A stretch of DNA of 64,000 bases. Origin: Muscardinus avellanarius (Eukaryota > Chordata > Mammalia > Rodentia > Gliridae). Every line of letters starts with the position of its first letter. Position 1 is the first letter of the stretch. The notes under the pieces are model-generated. The model saw only the letters and a program-made list of their open reading frames with translations, did no database searches and was not told the DNA's origin. The position numbers and the translations under genes are program-made. The DNA is taken from positions 31,353,575 to 31,417,574 of the forward strand of contig OY726563.1 of NCBI GenBank assembly GCA_963383645.1, written 5' to 3'. Positions 56,230-64,000 of this stretch are shown here, piece after piece.

Positions 56230-56790
56230 AGGACAGAGAAGGTTCTCCGGCTCGGGGCAGAGCCAGAGCACCCGCGCCTGGCAACCCGACGGTCCCTTCC
56301 ATGTGCCCAGGCGCAAGACCAGCTCGGTTACCCCTTCCCCTCCCCGGGGCTGCGAAAGTCATGTTCTGAGTAAACAAAAGGCGTCCCTGCACCTCCCTCT
56401 ATCCGGAGCAAAGGGTTCCAGAAGCGGCTTCTAGGGTCCCGTGCCAGCTGGGGAGAAAGCCCCACCTCTGGCTCCTACCTGGGAAGCCGCAGCTCAGCTG
56501 GACAAGCAGCGGCAGCAGCAGCAGCAGCGGCACGGGCCGAAGTCCCGGGCTCTCCATGGCCAGCGGGTCCTTTGCTGGGCTCCGCGGGGACTGGAGGAGG
56601 CAAGGGAAACCTGGGGGCTGCGCTGCGAACCGGCAAAGGCCGGGCTAGAAAACTCCTCCTCTCGACTCCTTCCCTCCCTTTATTCCTCCCTCCGGACTGG
56701 GGCCTGCCTCCTTCCTCCGCCTCCCCGGAACACCGCGCAGTTAAGGACTCCAACCCACCCATCTACCCCCGCCTTTTGTACCAGCGATAG
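56230..56790 (-). promoter_or_regulatory. SRPX: SRPX CpG-island promoter region
   Basis: CpG dinucleotides are frequent here and rare in the rest of the window. On the minus strand upstream of the start codon there are GC boxes (GGCGGGGG near 56767-56774, GAGGCGGAGG near 56720) and an A/T-rich GGAATAAAGGG about 140 bp upstream of the ATG. The start codon context is GGCCATGG. The transcription start is not visible directly. Confidence 0.75.
56479..56557 (-). CDS. SRPX: SRPX exon 1 (start codon and signal peptide)
   Basis: The 79-nt coding part begins at the ATG at 56557 in a strong Kozak context (GCCATGG) and encodes MESPGLRPVPLLLLLPLLVQ, then LSCGFP and the first base of a glycine codon. This is a typical signal peptide: a short polar start, a leucine core made of five CTG codons plus neighbours, and a small-residue end before the acidic linker of exon 2. 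It is shorter than the leucine run I remember for the human protein. The donor is CCCAG|GTAGGA. An upstream ATG at 56762 in another frame would overlap this start if the transcript begins that far upstream. Identification rests on the in-frame join to exon 2. Confidence 0.9.
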
Positions 56791-56824
56791 GGTCCAGAGT
56801 AGCCCTCTGTGGCTGGGTACCTTT

Positions 56825-56985
56825 GCCACGTTCACTGATTTGACCCTCACAACAATGCCCCAAGTTTGGTATTACTATATCCACATCACCAAGAAGAAAT
56901 TGATGCTTAGAAACGTGCTTAGTATCATCTCATTATAGGCAGAAGGAGAACTGGAACCTAGGTGTACCGTGAGGCAGGCGTTGAA
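56825..56985 (-). repeat. MIR-like SINE, antisense
   Basis: 'ttgaccctcacaacaatgcc', 'gtttggtattactatatcca', 'aagaaattgatgcttagaaa' follow the reverse MIR order just upstream of the SRPX promoter. Confidence 0.6.
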
Positions 56986-56999
56986 GTCCGTACTAGAGG

Positions 57000-57790
57000 G
57001 ATTTCTGTTTTTCTTTTGCAAAAGAATGAATCAGGCCCTGGTCCTGGTGCATGCCTGCGGTGCTGGGTGCTGTGTGTGGTTCAGAATGGAACTTAAAGCT
57101 CTTTTTCCAGGGCTAGCAGATGGGAGAGAGGAGGCATAGAAAGTTTCCTGGCTCACCCAGAGACTCAGAAGTCAGCTGTAGATTCCTGCAGCCATTTTCT
57201 AGATTGTTCTCAGTCACCTCAAGGATATTAGCACCAGCCCCGAGACTCCTCTCTGTGGCCTGGCATGGCTGGACCCTGGCATCAGGTATAAGGTTTCTAG
57301 GCTACCCCCAAGATGGATCTGGTTTCTTTGAGGCATTTGAGAAAACCTCTCATAGTTCTGTTTTTTTTGTTTTCAGTAAACCCATACAGCATTTCTGTAT
57401 TTCATTGCTGCCCCAGGATGATAATTGGCTAATGGGGGGTGGGGGGGTGACTGCATTCAATTGCACAGAAAATGAATTCACTCAGGGATGCCATAAAGCC
57501 ATGGTCTCATTCCTGTCCTGCCTGACATTGCTGATAACTAACTAGAAAAAGACATGTTTGGCATGAGACATAAAGATAGGAGGGCCAGAAATAAGTTCCA
57601 AATACCTCTACAGGAAGGAATGCTGCATTGACTTTAAACCTCAAAATACAGCAAGGACAAATATGATGCCCTGTGTTAGAGTTGAAAAATCAGACATGCA
57701 TGAAGAGTCCAAGAATCCCTAGAAAACAAAATCGTTTCCATCAGGCTCATCTGTACAACGTGTTTATTGAGTAGCATGTATAGTAGAAAA
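57000..57790. other. Intergenic, nothing recognised
   Basis: Upstream of SRPX. A 141-codon frame at 57120-57545 has no domain and no similarity I recognise. Its cysteine-poor, serine-rich composition looks like chance. Confidence 0.4.
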
Positions 57791-57794
57791 AGGT

Positions 57795-58130
57795 CAGTAA
57801 CATTTCTGCACATATAAACATCCATTAATGGGGAATCTTTTACTAATTATTTGTATCTATGTGATGGAATACCATGTGGCCATGAAAAATAATGAACAAG
57901 ATGCATCTGTGCTGATATGAAACGTGCTCTGAGCTATTTTGTTTGTGAAACAATGAGGAACAAAATAATGCATACATCTTGCTACTATTTGTGTTTCCTA
58001 TGCCAAGGTATGGGAAAGATAGAGTGTGTGGAATCATTTCTTTATTATACAGCCCCATGTACTGTTTAAATGTTTAAGTATGTGATATTTCCTTCCTAAA
58101 TTAAACAAGTCAATCAATCATTGAAAATGT
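57795..58130 (+). mobile_element. Old L1M 3' fragment
   Basis: 'tgtgatggaataccatgtgg', 'ccatgaaaaataatgaacaa', 'tgctgatatgaaacgtgctc' and 'aaacaatgaggaacaaaata' follow the 3' end of old L1 (L1MC/L1ME type). Confidence 0.6.
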
Positions 58131-58134
58131 TAAA

Positions 58135-58930
58135 AGACTCAATGCCACAGATTCAGAGGAAGGAAAAGTTAGCTTTCCAGGAGTATCTGTGACAGCACAG
58201 CCCAGTTGCCCATGAGAAGACACCAAGGAGCCCCAGGGGCATGCAGACAGCATCAGTTCTATCCTCTGAAGCATTCCTGAGTGTTGGACAATGTGCTAGA
58301 GTGAAATGGAAGGAAACACAGACCGGTAGGAGTGGAGGTGTCTTTGAGCTCTGCACAGTGCTGAAGAGGTTGAATTCAACAACACAGTCTTGTCCCCTGA
58401 GGAAGGGCAGAAACAGATTCCAGGGATTTACTCCCACTTTCTTCCTTCAGCTTGCTACTCCACGCCAGCGCTGGAGGAGGACCTGGCAGCCACCCACTTA
58501 CTGAAGAATAGGAGCTTCCTGGGAAAGTCAGAGTCATGGCCAGCCATTCTCTGGCCCGCTCATTCTTCCCACCACTCATTCTTACCACACCTCTTGTTTC
58601 TCACACTCTCTCAAAGTAGGTCTTCAGTTCTTTTCTTTCTACATCCTCTCACAATAAAGGGATAGGAATGGAAGAGGAAACATAGTGGCTCACTGCACCT
58701 TAAGAATTGACTGTGGTAGAATAAAAACCAAGAAGACAGTCAAGTGTGAGGCATTCTAGGGAAGCGCTTCTCAATCTGTGGCAAATGACTATTTTTCAAT
58801 AATTTACAGTCCATCATGGATCCAGGCTTTTGTAAAATCACTAAATATGACCCCCTAGAAAAAAATAAGATGGAAAATGAATCAAATTCATAAGGCTCAA
58901 TTGAACAGTTTGTCCCTAAGGGTCAAATAC
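58135..58930. other. Intergenic, nothing recognised
   Basis: No named repeat or exon recognised. Confidence 0.45.
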
Positions 58931-58934
58931 TTTC

Positions 58935-59025
58935 AATGATTCTTTTATTGTATTAATACATTGTAACGATGCATCATAGTGAGATTCAAAGTGATACAAA
59001 CATACATGCACATGGCAGTTGGTGT
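58935..59025 (-). mobile_element. L1-type 3' end, antisense
   Basis: 'ttttattgtattaatacatt', 'gatgcatcatagtgagattc' and 'acaaacatacatgcacatgg' are the reverse of the family 3' end. It abuts the transposase remnant and may have replaced its 5' part. Confidence 0.7.
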
Positions 59026-59074
59026 TTTTCCTTCTACATCCCAGCTCACACTATGGTATCTATCCCCAAATACA

Positions 59075-59490
59075 CAAGCATTACTTTAAGCTACATCACA
59101 GAGAGCTTGGTGATATAACTCATTACTTGCAAGTTGATGAGTCCTGTTTTAGCCGTAAAATCCAATATTATTGTGGTCATGCTCTGGAGAGGGAAGTATG
59201 GGCTTTTGTCATTGTAGATACTACCCATCAACCAATCAATCATTGGCTATTTCAGCAGCGATTGTACTGCCCAAACTTCCCTGCCTTTTGTGCAACACAT
59301 AATTCAGTCCAGCTCTACCCTTCAATTGGATTCACAGGCTTTGTGTGGCAAAGTACAAGACCATAAGAGGAGTTTCTCACAATAGGTTGGGCTCTAATTT
59401 GGCCAGATTTATGTGGCACAATTAACTTGAAGATAATTTTCTTCAATTCCTATTTACTTCATATAGAAGAACAATTTTCTGCTAGCTAGC
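59075..59490 (+). pseudogene. Decayed Merlin/IS1016-like (DDE) transposase
   Basis: The frame read from about 59075 gives LQVDESCFSRKIQYY, GHALEREVWAF and VIVDTTHQP. VDES plus a following aromatic, the G-R-like spacer, E-VW-F and VDT are the first catalytic block of the ISXO2/IS1595 family transposases, to which the animal Merlin transposons belong. The second block (expected HSD...AY) appears only as a degraded 'THNSVQLY' and there is a stop after 59363. Then, in another frame near 59400, NLARFMWHN resembles the conserved C-terminal 'YLAEFMW' motif. So the catalytic domain is broken by substitutions and frameshifts and the N-terminus is missing. No terminal inverted repeats were recognised. 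I infer an old, inactive copy. Confidence 0.7.
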
Positions 59491-59494
59491 ATGA

Positions 59495-59995
59495 CTTTTT
59501 TTTAACCTACATATCAGAACCATTTCCTGTTATAACTATTAAGATGTTTTGACTTTGGGTTTTACTATGTTGCAGTAAAAATATTTAGGGACAATGTATT
59601 CAATTGAATACATCTGAAAGACTATTTGTTCCAGTGATCCAACATACAAAATAAAAGTCCAAGATTTTATTATTAGATTCCACAAATGTAAAATCATTCC
59701 ATCGAATTGTGATAACAATTGTTAGTTATACTCTCCATTTCTTTACTTATTCCATTATAGACAGTATCAAGCAATTCAGAGAGAAACACTTGTCCCAGGA
59801 CCATACTTTGAGTAGCATAATGATACTAGATTTAGTCTTTCACATAATACAGCTATACAAACTACAGACTATATCCGACTTTCCAAGAACTTAATGATAG
59901 AAAGACAAAGTTATTTGATAAGCATCTAATGGAATCATGCTAAATGCATGTCAGATGAGCAGGCAGAGTAAGGCATATTTCTGTTCACTAGTATT
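59495..59995. other. Intergenic, nothing recognised
   Basis: AT-rich. Contains a perfect 20-bp palindrome ATGTATTCAATTGAATACAT at 59594-59613. It may be the non-coding 3' part of the transposon to its left. Confidence 0.4.
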
Positions 59996-60015
59996 TTTGA
60001 AAAATCTAGTTCTGA

Positions 60016-60234
60016 CAAATGAATCTGTTATGTGAGATTATCATTGTTAATTTTGGATAAATTGCTATAATAATATTAGATGTCAACCACTAAGCCAAGC
60101 ATGGGAAGGAGGGATGGGGAGGGGATGGGGTGGGGATCGGGTAGGGGCTAACTGGGCGATGTGTGAATGTATGTCTGCACAAGTTTTTTTATCCCATTAT
60201 GATGTATGAATACAGTGCATCAATAAAAAATTTA
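60016..60234 (+). mobile_element. Truncated 3' end of the ORF1-only element's family, with TSD
   Basis: Flanked by a perfect 16-bp duplication AAAAATCTAGTTCTGA (60000-60015 and 60235-60250). Its body closely parallels 29862-30075 of the ORF1-only element ('gttatgtgagattatcattg', 'gatgtcaaccactaagccaa', 'gggcgatgtgtgaatgtatg') and ends in a short A-rich tail. Confidence 0.93.
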
Positions 60235-60254
60235 AAAAATCTAGTTCTGAAAGG

Positions 60255-61020
60255 GTTAAATTCAGAATGCTCAAGGTCAAGACTAAAGAAGCTAAAGACA
60301 GTCTAAGAAAAGTATCTGTTTACATTCCTCTGGTTTAAAGAGATTTATTCTATTTCTAGGATAAATATTCAGTATGAAACAATGCAATCTCTACAGGTTG
60401 AAAAATATGCAGTACAAGGGAAAGGGAATACTTTTAAAGATTCAAAGGAAAACATATGTTATAAAAATAAACTACAAAAAAGGAAAGACAAATTCAGAAA
60501 ATATCTACTTGACGCTCACAGTAAAAATTTTAAAAAGTCCTTTTTTCAAAGAAGAATAGGAGGTCAGAAGAAGAATGGAGAAATGTTAGAATACAGAGAT
60601 GAAGAATAAAATTAAGAACTTTCTGTTACAGCTGCCACATGCTTGGCAGCCATTGTTCCTACCCTTATAAGAAAAAGCTGGGCATACTAAAAATGGATGA
60701 CTTCTCTCCAACTCAAGAAGAGAAACAAGCTTTCAGGACAAATTGCTGTCCTTTGCCATCTGGAAAGACAGGGAAGTCTAGAAAGTCATAGCCATGATCT
60801 GAAGCAGAAGACAGGCTGAAGCCATAAACTTAAATGGCAATTTAGAAAAAATGCTGGAGGTTTAGTGTAGAATAAGAGAATGAGAGACTCCTGGTGGTTA
60901 GTCAGAGAGAAATCTCACATAGAGTTACAGGCTTTACCTTCAAGAATCAAACCAAATGTTCATGATGAATGTCCATGAAAGTTCCTTTCTGATATTGTAG
61001 GAAGAAGGGAAAATTAATCA
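60255..61020. other. Intergenic, nothing recognised
   Basis: No named repeat or exon recognised. Short lysine-rich frames at 60374-60609 reflect A-rich sequence. Confidence 0.45.
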
Positions 61021-61033
61021 TTTGAAATATGCT

Positions 61034-61221
61034 CAGAGTCGGGCGTGATGGTACACAGCTGTAATCCCAGTAATTGGGAGGCTGAGACAGGAGGATCACA
61101 GGTTCAAGACCAGTCTCTGCAACTTAGCAAGACCCTGTTTCAAAATAAAAATAAAATCAGTCTGGGGTGTAGCTGGAGGAAGAATAACCGTAGATTCCAT
61201 CCCAATTACTCCCCTCCCCAA
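61034..61221 (+). mobile_element. B1-dID SINE with TSD
   Basis: Flanked by a perfect 11-bp duplication TGAAATATGCT (61023-61033 and 61222-61232). The B1 half is well kept; the linker is shortened and the ID half eroded ('gtctggggtgtagctggagg'). Confidence 0.93.
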
Positions 61222-61234
61222 TGAAATATGCTAG

Positions 61235-61790
61235 AAACTTCTCTATAAAAAGGACTACTCTATAAGGGGAAAGACATTACCAGGGTCTTGTTCCACCAAG
61301 AGGAAGGCCATTTCCCATTCTTCAGCCCTCCTGTCTCACCTGAAGCTAAGAAACACTTGTGAAGGTCACAGTGCAAGAACACAAGGCACACTTAAAAGTC
61401 TAAGATTTAATCATAAGACTATAAATCCCCTCTCACCGTACCTGATCACCATACCAGCAGGGCTCTAGCACAATGACTGTAGATTTCAGCTGAAAGAGAA
61501 GCGAACAGGCTGTCACCGGGGAGTAGTATTTTGAAAAATGAAGTTGAGAAGAAAGACAAAAACAGCACCTCTGGCATGAAGGGCTACCTCAAACATTAAA
61601 TACAGCCCAAAGCCAGACACGCCCTAGAAGTCTAGGTCTGGATTCCTGTTTTCTTGCTAGTTATTGGTTTAAGTAGACACCACTCCCAGGTCTTCACCCT
61701 GTGGACACCCTATCTATACAATAGAGAACCTCCCTTGTATTGAATCTCCATCACATTTGAATCTCTTGTTTCCTCTTGGACCACTAGTCA
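61235..61790. other. Intergenic, possibly an old LTR, not identified
   Basis: Some LTR-like composition around 61400-61770, but no polyadenylation signal, inverted ends or family motif that I can name. Confidence 0.3.
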
Positions 61791-61796
61791 GAATTT

Positions 61797-62002
61797 TTTT
61801 TTTTTTTTTGGTGTGGAACCCAGGGGCTTTTCTACCTCTGGGCTATACTCCCAGACCTATTTTATATTTTATTTGGAAAAAGGGTCTCACTAAGTTGCTG
61901 AGAGCCTCACTAAGTAGATGAGGCTGGCTTCAAACCTGTGCTATCCTCCTGTCTCAGCCTACCAAGCACTGGGGTTACAAGCGTGTGCCACCATGCCCAG
62001 CT
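61797..62002 (-). mobile_element. B1-dID SINE, antisense
   Basis: T-run, 'gtggaacccaggggcttttc', 'ggaaaaagggtctcactaag', 'gtgccaccatgcccagc'. Confidence 0.94.
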
Positions 62003-62167
62003 CCCAAAATGTGTTTGTTTTTGAGGGGGCTCTTGTGATTAATTTAGGCTCACTCAGAAACTTCTACCTTAAAGTTAATTGACAAGTAACTTTATACATG
62101 AAAATTGTCTCTTGCCATGTAACATAGCATAATCATGGGAGTAGCATCAAGAGGTCAAAATGAGGGA

Positions 62168-62387
62168 GCCGGCCATGGTGGAGCACACTTGTAATCCCAG
62201 CATTCAGGAGGCTGAGACTGGAGGATCACGGTTCACAGACAGCCTCAGCTACTTAGTGAGGCCCTCTGCAACTCAGTGAGACCCGGTTTCAAAATAAAGA
62301 ATAAAAAATAGAACAGGGGGTGTAGCTCAGGGGTCGAATGCCCCTAGGTTCCATGCCCAGACCCGCAAAAAAAAAAAAAAAAGAGAG
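62168..62387 (+). mobile_element. B1-dID SINE
   Basis: 'agccggccatggtggagcac', 'gacagcctcagctacttagt', 'gggggtgtagctcaggggtc', then a 16-A tail and GA dinucleotides. Confidence 0.95.
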
Positions 62388-62417
62388 AGATCAATTAGGG
62401 TCAAGAGGTCATCATAG

Positions 62418-62550
62418 GTCACAGCCAGCCTCAACAACTTAGTGAGGCCCTTCAAAACTTAATAAGACCCTGTTCTCAAAATAATCAAATAGGGCTAGGG
62501 TGTATCTCAGGGGTAGAATGCCCCTGTGTTCAATCCCCAGTACCAATAAA
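62418..62550 (+). mobile_element. B1-dID SINE, 5'-truncated
   Basis: Begins in the B1 half ('cacagccagcctcaacaact') and runs through 'gggctagggtgtatctcagg' to 'caatccccagtacc' and an (AAAT) tail. Confidence 0.9.
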
Positions 62551-62554
62551 TAAA

Positions 62555-63200
62555 TATTTCTTTCTTGTTATAACACATACATGATTTTATATATACTAAC
62601 CAGATATCTTTATTTTCTTTCCTTTCTCACTATCTTATCATATAACACACAATGTCTTAATAATAGTTTATTTTTTATCTTATATTTTATATAAGTTATA
62701 AGGTACCAAAGGAAATATGTGAATCAACTTAGAAAACAATCATTCAAAAGTAAAAAAGGAACTTTGTATTCTCTTCTGGGGAAAGGTTGTTATTTCATTT
62801 TTCTGAATTATAAGGAATAGTTGTATCATATTAAGCAGAAGTATGACTTTGGTATTGTCTTTATTTAGAGATTAAGTACACGTCAAGAAGATATGTCTGA
62901 ATGCCAAATTGACTAGGGTGGATAGGCTTTGTAATATGTCATCTTGTCTGGGTTGAGCTATATTTCCCAGAATTTACTCTCTTGTTTGTTTCCAGTTAAA
63001 ATTAGCCACAGGGGAGACTTTTGGAGATTTGGAGGCAATAAGGGAAGCACTGGCCATTCTGTAGGTCACATATGTTGCTGATCTGCTGACTCATCACCTT
63101 AGTGTGAAGCAACAACTGAGCATGCTACTGAGGACGTAGAAAGAAAATAGGCAGATAGGGAAAAGGCCTTGGTAGAAAAAAGTTAATTTCCTGAGTTTCC
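62555..63200. other. Intergenic, nothing firmly recognised
   Basis: The part near 62945-63090 ('gagctatatttcccagaatt') resembles a common old mammalian repeat, but the family is not named here. Confidence 0.35.
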
Positions 63201-64000
63201 TGAGGGGCGACAAATGCCTAAAACTCCAAAGGCTCAGAGATAAGAAGGCCAGAGCTTCACAAAGCCATCCTGAGTTTCCTAATCAACAAACCCACCGAGC
63301 AAGTCTGGCATTCCTGAAAGGAGACCCTTCAAAGGACTTGCAAATACCCTATGCAAATTCTCCTTAGAACCCCAAAGTCACCCTAACCAAAGCGGACTAG
63401 CAAGTGGTCAGGCTTTGGCCAGTCGGATGGCAAAGGAGGACTTTCCCACTCGGGACCCCCTTCCCTTTTGGGGAGCTGTTCTCTTTCTCGCAGGTCATGT
63501 TGGCCCTGAGAGAAGGAAGAGTGCATCTGAGGGCACGTGGCACGTGGCACGTGGCTCGGGCGACTCTCAAGTAGTGACCTGAAGGCCTCTGCTGGACATC
63601 ATGGCTGACCAGGCCCCTAGGGGTGACCTATACCTCTTTTCTGGCAGATCGTGTGGACTCTGGGAGAAAGTAGTTTGCAACTGATGGGCACTTGGCTCGG
63701 GCGACACTCGGGTAGTGACCCTGAAGGCAGCTACTGGACCCCGGAGTTCCGACCTCCCCTATGGGGTGTTCGGCCACTTTTCTCTATTCCCTTCTGGCAG
63801 ATCACGTGGACTCTGGAAGAAAGCTGCCTGCACCTGAAGGCAATTCGGCTTGGGCTACTCTCAAGTATTGTCCTGAAGGCAGCTGCTGGACCCAGAGTTC
63901 CAGCCCCTTTGGGGGTGTTCAGCCACCCTTGCCCCATTCCCTGCTGCATCCAATAAACCTTTTACTCCCCTTCCTGAGGTCTGCGGGTGTCATTCTTCGC
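63201..64000 (+). mobile_element. Endogenous retrovirus LTR (runs off the window end)
   Basis: Begins about TGAGGGGCGACAAATGCC and has a polyadenylation signal AATAAA at 63952-63957 followed by the T/C-rich 'ccttttactccccttcctga' and 'ctgcgggtgtcattcttcgc' typical of a gammaretrovirus-like U5. The U3 part holds a tandem triplication of about 153 bp (unit starts near 63482, 63636 and 63789), an octamer ATGCAAAT at 63351-63358 and CACGTG boxes. No coding sequence of the virus is inside the window. Solo LTR or the 5' LTR of a longer element cannot be told apart. Confidence 0.75.
63534..63553 (+). promoter_or_regulatory. Triple E-box array in the LTR
   Basis: CACGTG occurs three times with a 7-bp period (63534, 63541, 63548), plus a fourth at 63803. 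This is the canonical site for USF, MYC/MAX and MITF-type factors. Function is inferred only from the motif. Confidence 0.75.

Larger units (their letters stand above)
11869..56478 (-). other. SRPX: SRPX intron 1
   Basis: A 44.6-kb intron bounded by GTAGGAGC just after exon 1 and TTATTGTAG just before exon 2. It carries most of the mobile elements of the window. No further host exon is recognisable in it. Confidence 0.85.

Noticed and set aside
56441..56938. 165-codon plus-strand frame across the SRPX promoter
   Set aside because: It is the antisense of SRPX exon 1 and a GC-rich island, where long chance frames are common; no domain.
57120..57545. 141-codon frame upstream of SRPX
   Set aside because: No recognisable domain, no splice or promoter context; treated as chance.
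62147..62411. Repeated TCAAGAGGTCA on both sides of the SINE at 62168-62387
   Set aside because: The copies do not abut the SINE ends (about 10 bp gap on the left, 13 bp on the right), so I did not call it a target duplication.
57000..64000. Exons of RPGR, the expected neighbour of SRPX in mammals
   Set aside because: No RCC1-like repeats or glutamate-glycine-rich exon seen; the neighbour presumably lies beyond the right end.

Overview
The window looks like part of a squirrel-family (Sciuridae) X chromosome. Two things point there. More than 30 interspersed SINEs have a 7SL-derived B1 half joined to a tRNA-like ID half (the B1-dID type typical of squirrels and their relatives). The only recognisable host gene is SRPX (sushi-repeat-containing protein, X-linked). 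Species and chromosome are inferred from these repeats and from mammalian synteny, not read directly.

SRPX lies on the minus strand and enters from the right. Exon 1, carrying the start codon and signal peptide, is at 56479-56557 inside a CpG-rich promoter. Exon 2 (11809-11868) encodes a short acidic linker, exon 3 (7569-7760) the first sushi domain and exon 4 (5805-5981) the second. The exons join in frame (508 nt, 169 codons plus one base), all with GT-AG splice sites and all in phase 1. The remaining exons (HYR domain, third sushi domain and C-terminal domain in the known family) lie off the left end. Intron 1 is about 44.6 kb and fills most of the window; it is a graveyard of repeats.

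Region by region: 1-5.8 kb is intron 4, with old MIR, MER5-like and LTR fragments. 5.8-11.9 kb holds exons 4, 3 and 2. 12.5-12.8 kb holds a 262-bp near-perfect palindrome. 15-22 kb is a SINE cluster. 27.3-30.1 kb is an LTR-free retrotransposon with an intact L1-type ORF1 but no ORF2, inserted into a SINE and flanked by a perfect 16-bp target duplication. 31-33 kb holds more SINEs and purine-rich microsatellites. 36.3-38.7 kb is an old L1 ORF2 fragment broken by younger insertions. 39.6-40.3 kb is a three-deep nest of SINEs. 44-53 kb holds old LTR, L1 and ID-type fragments. 55.9-56.0 kb is a 146-nt pure purine tract beside the promoter. Right of exon 1 the sequence is intergenic: old L1 pieces, a decayed Merlin/IS1016-like transposase at about 59.1-59.5 kb, more SINEs, and the beginning of an endogenous-retrovirus LTR from about 63.2 kb to the window end.

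The best candidates for something undescribed are the ORF1-only chimeric retrotransposon, the intron-1 palindrome and the Merlin-like transposase remnant. There are no operons, CRISPR arrays, rRNA or functional tRNA genes.
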